Source: a bacterium
Lineage (GTDB): Bacteria; UBA9089; JAHJRX01
Assembly: GCA_030017825.1 (NCBI GenBank)
Contig: JASEGW010000064.1
Coordinates: forward strand, 1 to 8,142
DNA: 8,142 nt
Direction: 5' to 3'
The position numbers and the translations under genes are program-made. Below, piece after piece: positions 5,968-8,142 of the stretch. Each line of letters begins with the position of its first letter. Position 1 is the stretch's first letter. The notes beneath the pieces are model-generated. The model was given only the letters and a program-made list of their open reading frames with translations, was not told the origin of the DNA and did no database searches.

Positions 5968-6195
5968 TTAGGATATTTAGTCTAATATTATAGTGGAATT
6001 AATTCCTTTTTGGAACGTGAGTAAGCGCAGATTTTTAAGATTAAAAAATAAGAAGTAAAATTAATATCTGTTTTTAATCTTCGAAAATTTGTGTTTAATT
6101 ATTTTGGGTTTTCTTTTCTGCAGTGTGAAGTTTGCTAAAGGCAATAAATTCATAATTATTCTAGTTTTGGATTTAAATATTAGTGAGGTAAGCAA
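5968..6195 (+). promoter_or_regulatory. Long leader of the 348-residue gene with a large hairpin
   Basis: If transcription begins near 5952, this is a leader of about 245 bases. It holds a perfect 11-bp stem, AAGATTAAAAA (6037-6047) with TTTTTAATCTT (6071-6081), loop 23 bases. The stem extends outward with ATTTT (6031-6035) and AAAAT (6084-6088) past a two-base bulge. A palindrome GGAATTAATTCC is near 5994-6005. The ribosome binding site is GAGGT (6185-6189), six bases before the ATG. I recognise no riboswitch class. The stem is almost pure A-T and may simply reflect base composition. Confidence 0.35.
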
Positions 6196-7242
6196 ATGGA
6201 AATAATTCTAAATGGACAAAATTTAGACTTTGAATTGGAAAACGAAAAGACTCTTAGTGAAGTCTTATTAGCCATTGGCAAGTGGACAGCAGAAACTAAT
6301 TCAGAGGTTATTACAAGTATTAGGTTGAATGAGGGCGAGGAGATTCTTCCCGAAGAAGGTTTTAAGTCTAAAAAACCTTTAAAAGAAATAAATAAAGTTG
6401 AGCTAGAAACAGTAAGAATAGTGGAGCTTTCTATAGATGGCTTAATTGAGCTTTTAGATTATTTTCCTCAGCTTAAAAGTATGATAAAGAAAACTCTAAA
6501 AGCGATAGAAAAGAAAGATGAAAAAAAATTAAAAAATTTAGTGGAAAAGATTATTAACGATGTAGACTGGGCATATGCTCTTATTGAAGATATTTACGAA
6601 TCTATGCAAGTGGAAGAAAAAACTATATTTTTAGAAGAGAAAGCAGTAAAAAAAGAAAAAGAAATATTAAATAATATTAAACAAGAATTAATAGAATTAT
6701 TAGCAAAGAATAAAACAGAGGAATTAGGAAATTTATTAAAAGAGCAATTATATTTTCATATCGATGAGTGGTTAAAGCTTTTTCCAAAATTAATAGAGTG
6801 CTTTAGAAATATAAAGGGGAAAGAGGTAGATTCTAAGGCATTATTTGAGGAGATAGAAGAAATAAAGAAATTTAAAAACAGATTAAATGCTTTGTCTAGC
6901 AATTTAGTAAATGTTTCGGTGAAGATGCAAACTGGCGATGATATAAAAGCCATGGAAATGTTTCAAGGGGATATTACTATTTTAGAGGATTTAATTAGCT
7001 TAGTTCAGAATATACAAAGATGTTTTAATTTAAACTATTCTAATATTAAGGTTAATGATAAATCTATAGAAGAAGAAATATTAACCCTAAAAAATATGTT
7101 AGGGGAAATTATTATGGCTTTTGAAAATAATGATATAGTTATGTTATGTGATTTATTGGAATACGAATTGTCTCCTTTATCTGAGAGCTGGTTAGACATA
7201 CTAAATAAGTTGGAAGAAGAAATTAAAAGCTGTCTTAATTAA
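6196..7242 (+). CDS. Unrecognised helical-repeat protein downstream of fliD
   Basis: I do not recognise this 348-residue protein. There is no signal peptide or membrane segment, so it should be cytoplasmic. The first 50 or so residues (MEIILNGQNLDFELENEKTL...VITSIRLNEGEE) look like a small beta-rich domain. The rest is highly charged and helical. I see four related helical-hairpin units: about 92-137, 158-203, 231-277 and 296-341. Units 2 and 4 are closest (ELIELLAKNKTEELGNLL and EIIMAFENNDIVMLCDLL, each followed 15 residues after the aligned Leu by Trp192 or Trp332). Units 1 and 3 share a 13-residue spacing instead. This suggests duplication of a two-unit block. It occupies the slot where the flagellin chaperone FliS often follows fliD, but it is not FliS. 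A flagellar role is inference from position only. Its own sigma-A promoter (5917-5945) and GAGGT site support expression. Confidence 0.85.
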   Translation: MEIILNGQNLDFELENEKTLSEVLLAIGKWTAETNSEVITSIRLNEGEEILPEEGFKSKKPLKEINKVELETVRIVELSIDGLIELLDYFPQLKSMIKKTLKAIEKKDEKKLKNLVEKIINDVDWAYALIEDIYESMQVEEKTIFLEEKAVKKEKEILNNIKQELIELLAKNKTEELGNLLKEQLYFHIDEWLKLFPKLIECFRNIKGKEVDSKALFEEIEEIKKFKNRLNALSSNLVNVSVKMQTGDDIKAMEMFQGDITILEDLISLVQNIQRCFNLNYSNIKVNDKSIEEEILTLKNMLGEIIMAFENNDIVMLCDLLEYELSPLSESWLDILNKLEEEIKSCLN

Positions 7243-7260
7243 AAAAATAGTATTTTTTGC

Positions 7261-7289
7261 TTGCAATATTTTCCTATATGTGATATATT
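7261..7289 (+). promoter_or_regulatory. Sigma-A promoter of the 6S RNA gene
   Basis: TTGCAA (7261-7266) is 17 bases before TATATT (7284-7289), with TG at 7281-7282 forming an extended -10. The expected start is near 7296, which places the 5' end just outside the closing stem of the 6S RNA fold. Confidence 0.7.
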
Positions 7290-7295
7290 TTTAAT

Positions 7296-7510
7296 ATAAA
7301 AGATAAAGATCCCTGCTATGTTAGTGATGTATGAGAAATATATTGAGCCAACATCAACTATTAGGGAATTCTTATTTTAGATGTGGTTTGCAAACTACAA
7401 TAGTAGATATGTAGAAGCAGTAAAGCATCTAAATGAGTCTACCGTATTTAGTATAGGGTTCAATACAATCATATAACACGGCTTGGCGGGGATTATATAT
7501 ATTTAAAGCA
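7296..7510 (+). ncRNA. ssrS: 6S RNA
   Basis: 6S RNA mimics an open promoter and binds the housekeeping RNA polymerase holoenzyme, damping transcription when growth slows. The fold is visible. The closing stem ATCCCTGC (7309-7316) pairs with GCGGGGAT (7486-7493). An inner stem TGTTA (7319-7323) pairs with TAACA (7474-7478). A hairpin TGATGT (7325-7330) with ACATCA (7351-7356) lies in the 5' side of the central bubble. The apical arm TTTAGATG (7376-7383) pairs with CATCTAAA (7426-7433), topped by GTGGTT/AACTAC. Length (about 200), single long rod, open centre, own promoter and terminator all fit the Firmicutes 6S family. Exact ends are estimates. The primary transcript runs to the terminator at 7515-7544. 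Confidence 0.82.
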
Positions 7511-7514
7511 AGCT

Positions 7515-7544
7515 AAAGGAGAAGAGTTATCTTCTCCTTTTTTT
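7515..7544 (+). terminator. Intrinsic terminator of the 6S RNA gene
   Basis: AAAGGAGAAGA (7515-7525) pairs perfectly with TCTTCTCCTTT (7530-7540) around GTTA, followed by more T to 7544. It is a clean rho-independent terminator. Confidence 0.93.
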
Positions 7545-7559
7545 GTATACATTTATAAA

Positions 7560-7770
7560 AGGCTCCAAATAAAACTGATTAATCTTTGCAGCTATGGCAG
7601 TCATTAAACAGAACTGGCCATTTTTCTGTGTAAGGGTTTGCTCTCCGTTATGTGGTTTTAGCTATACAAAATCGCAAAAGTAAAGCTAAACATATGAGTG
7701 AAGCTGAATTTACATTACAAAATCTATCGCAGGCGATAAGTTTGTGTGGCTATTTTTACTTAATGAGGAC
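7560..7770. other. Gene-free, hairpin-rich segment of unknown nature
   Basis: No convincing protein gene is present. The longest plus-strand frames are 29 codons and lack ribosome binding sites. The segment is less AT-rich than the surrounding spacers and holds several stems. ATGGCAGT (7594-7601) pairs with ACTGGCCAT (7613-7621), one bulge. A competing ACAGAA (7608-7613) pairs with TTCTGT (7624-7629). TTTAGCTATAC (7657-7667) pairs with GTAAAGCTAAA (7680-7690), one mismatch. TATCGC (7725-7730) pairs with GCGATA (7733-7738). It could be an unrecognised structured RNA, possibly in the ftsY leader, or decayed mobile or gene sequence. I match it to no known RNA class. Confidence 0.3.
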
Positions 7771-7775
7771 TAAGA

Positions 7776-7837
7776 TAACTTGAGTTCGATTTAAACTTAA
7801 AATATAAGGAATATATTCTTATGTCGAACTCAGGTTA
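7776..7837. repeat. Complete 62-bp palindromic repeat element
   Basis: TAACTTGAGTTCGA (7776-7789) and TCGAACTCAGGTTA (7824-7837) form 14-bp terminal inverted repeats with one difference, around a 34-bp AT-rich core. Related but partial copies are at 350-370 and 3394-3440. Three members within 8 kb point to a dispersed family, such as a very short MITE or REP-like element. No target-site duplication is obvious. Confidence 0.7.
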
Positions 7838-7862
7838 AATAAGTATTATGGGTATATTTTCT

Positions 7863-7925
7863 CACACAGAAGTACAAAGCCTCAAAGAATTTAACTAATT
7901 TTGCGTTCTTTGTGGTTCTGCGTAA
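7863..7925. repeat. Imperfect inverted repeat just upstream of ftsY
   Basis: The left arm around CACAGAAGTACAAAGCCTC (7865-7883) pairs imperfectly with the right arm around CTTTGTGGTTCTGCGT (7908-7923), forming a roughly 60-base near-palindrome. The right arm, TTTTGCGTTCTTTGTGG, resembles short dispersed repeats I recall from other genomes, but I cannot verify that here. It ends about 30 bases before the ftsY start and might also act as a leader hairpin. Confidence 0.45.
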
Positions 7926-7957
7926 GATTTATTTTACTTAACAGTATAGGAGATTTT

Positions 7958-8142
7958 ATGGAACAGAAGAAGAGTATTTTTGAAAAATTAAGGAAAGCTT
8001 TAACTCCAACTCGGGAAAGTATTTTTAAAAATATCTTAGGTAGGGGAGTAGTTTCCGAAAAGGAATTAGATGAATTAGAAGAATCTTTAATTCTATCTGA
8101 TGTGGGAGTAAACGCTACTTCTAATCTTATGGGTTTTTTAAG
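7958..8142 (+). CDS. ftsY: Signal recognition particle receptor FtsY, N-terminal part (cut by window end)
   Basis: FtsY is the membrane-associated GTPase that receives ribosome-SRP complexes and passes nascent membrane proteins to the Sec translocon. Only 61 codons are inside the window. They show the short lysine-rich start (MEQKKSIFEKLRKALTPTRE) and then the beginning of the helical N domain, SEKELDELEESLILSDVGVN at 33-52. This matches the family's (I/L)DEELLEELEE-x-L-(I/L)-x-(A/S)DVGV pattern. The GTPase G domain lies beyond the edge. There is no long acidic A region, as in most Firmicutes FtsY. AGGAG (7948-7952) five bases before ATG7958 fixes the start. Ffh shares the N-domain pattern but lacks this basic leader, so FtsY is preferred. 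Confidence 0.85.
   Translation, partial: MEQKKSIFEKLRKALTPTRESIFKNILGRGVVSEKELDELEESLILSDVGVNATSNLMGFL

Noticed and set aside
6756..6953. 65-codon minus-strand open frame inside the 348-residue gene
   Set aside because: It is antisense to a longer frame that has a good ribosome binding site and repeat structure, and its phenylalanine-rich translation is the mirror of lysine codons.
7694..7783. 29-codon plus-strand frame before the palindromic repeat
   Set aside because: It has no ribosome binding site, no recognisable homology, and its stop lies inside the repeat element.
1..8142. CRISPR array, tRNA, rRNA, insertion sequence or prophage genes
   Set aside because: I saw no regularly spaced direct repeats, no tRNA-like cloverleaf or rRNA sequence, and no transposase, integrase or phage gene. 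The repeats present are short palindromes or simple tandem duplications.

Overview
The window comes from an AT-rich, low-GC, motile Gram-positive-type bacterium (Firmicutes). The support is a run of short flagellins, FlaG and FliD with strong AGGAGG-type ribosome binding sites, a Firmicutes-style 6S RNA with its own sigma-A promoter, and the start of ftsY. A halophilic or anaerobic clostridial lineage such as Halanaerobiales is my guess from general gene style and is not proven by the sequence.

Layout. Positions 1-459 hold no clear protein gene. They contain a perfect 13-bp hairpin (67-98), a tandem 14-bp duplication, a possible small transcript (promoter 185-213, strong terminator 286-336), a partial copy of a palindromic repeat, and the leader of the first flagellin. 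Three diverged flagellin paralogs follow, all on the plus strand: 460-1266, 1387-2205 and 2519-3343. The starts of the second and third are moved inward from the longest open frames, which makes residues 30-60 of all three proteins align with identical numbering. All three have only the D0/D1 core. The first looks like a normal filament flagellin, the second has a degenerate C-terminal D0 segment, and the third carries three cysteines. A 375-base spacer with short repeats ends in a near-perfect sigma-28 (SigD/FliA) promoter (3625-3652), which drives flaG (3719-4042) and fliD (4068-5906).

A terminator closes fliD. A near-consensus sigma-A promoter overlaps that terminator, so the next transcript would start inside the hairpin. 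It would carry a roughly 245-base leader and then a 348-residue protein of unknown function (6196-7242), in the place where fliS often follows fliD. That protein appears to be built of a small N-terminal domain plus four helical repeats in an ABAB order. Next come a 6S RNA gene (about 7296-7510) with its own promoter and terminator, about 230 bases of hairpin-rich sequence without a recognised gene, a full-length 62-bp palindromic repeat, a second inverted-repeat element, and the first 61 codons of ftsY, cut by the window edge.

How the parts fit: the flagellins are filament subunits, FliD caps the growing filament, and FlaG affects filament length or assembly. The flagellin chaperone FliS and the regulators FliW and CsrA are not in this window. 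The most interesting items are the repeat protein after fliD, the possible attenuator or small RNA before the first flagellin, the divergence of the flagellin paralogs, and the unexplained structured segment between 6S RNA and ftsY.
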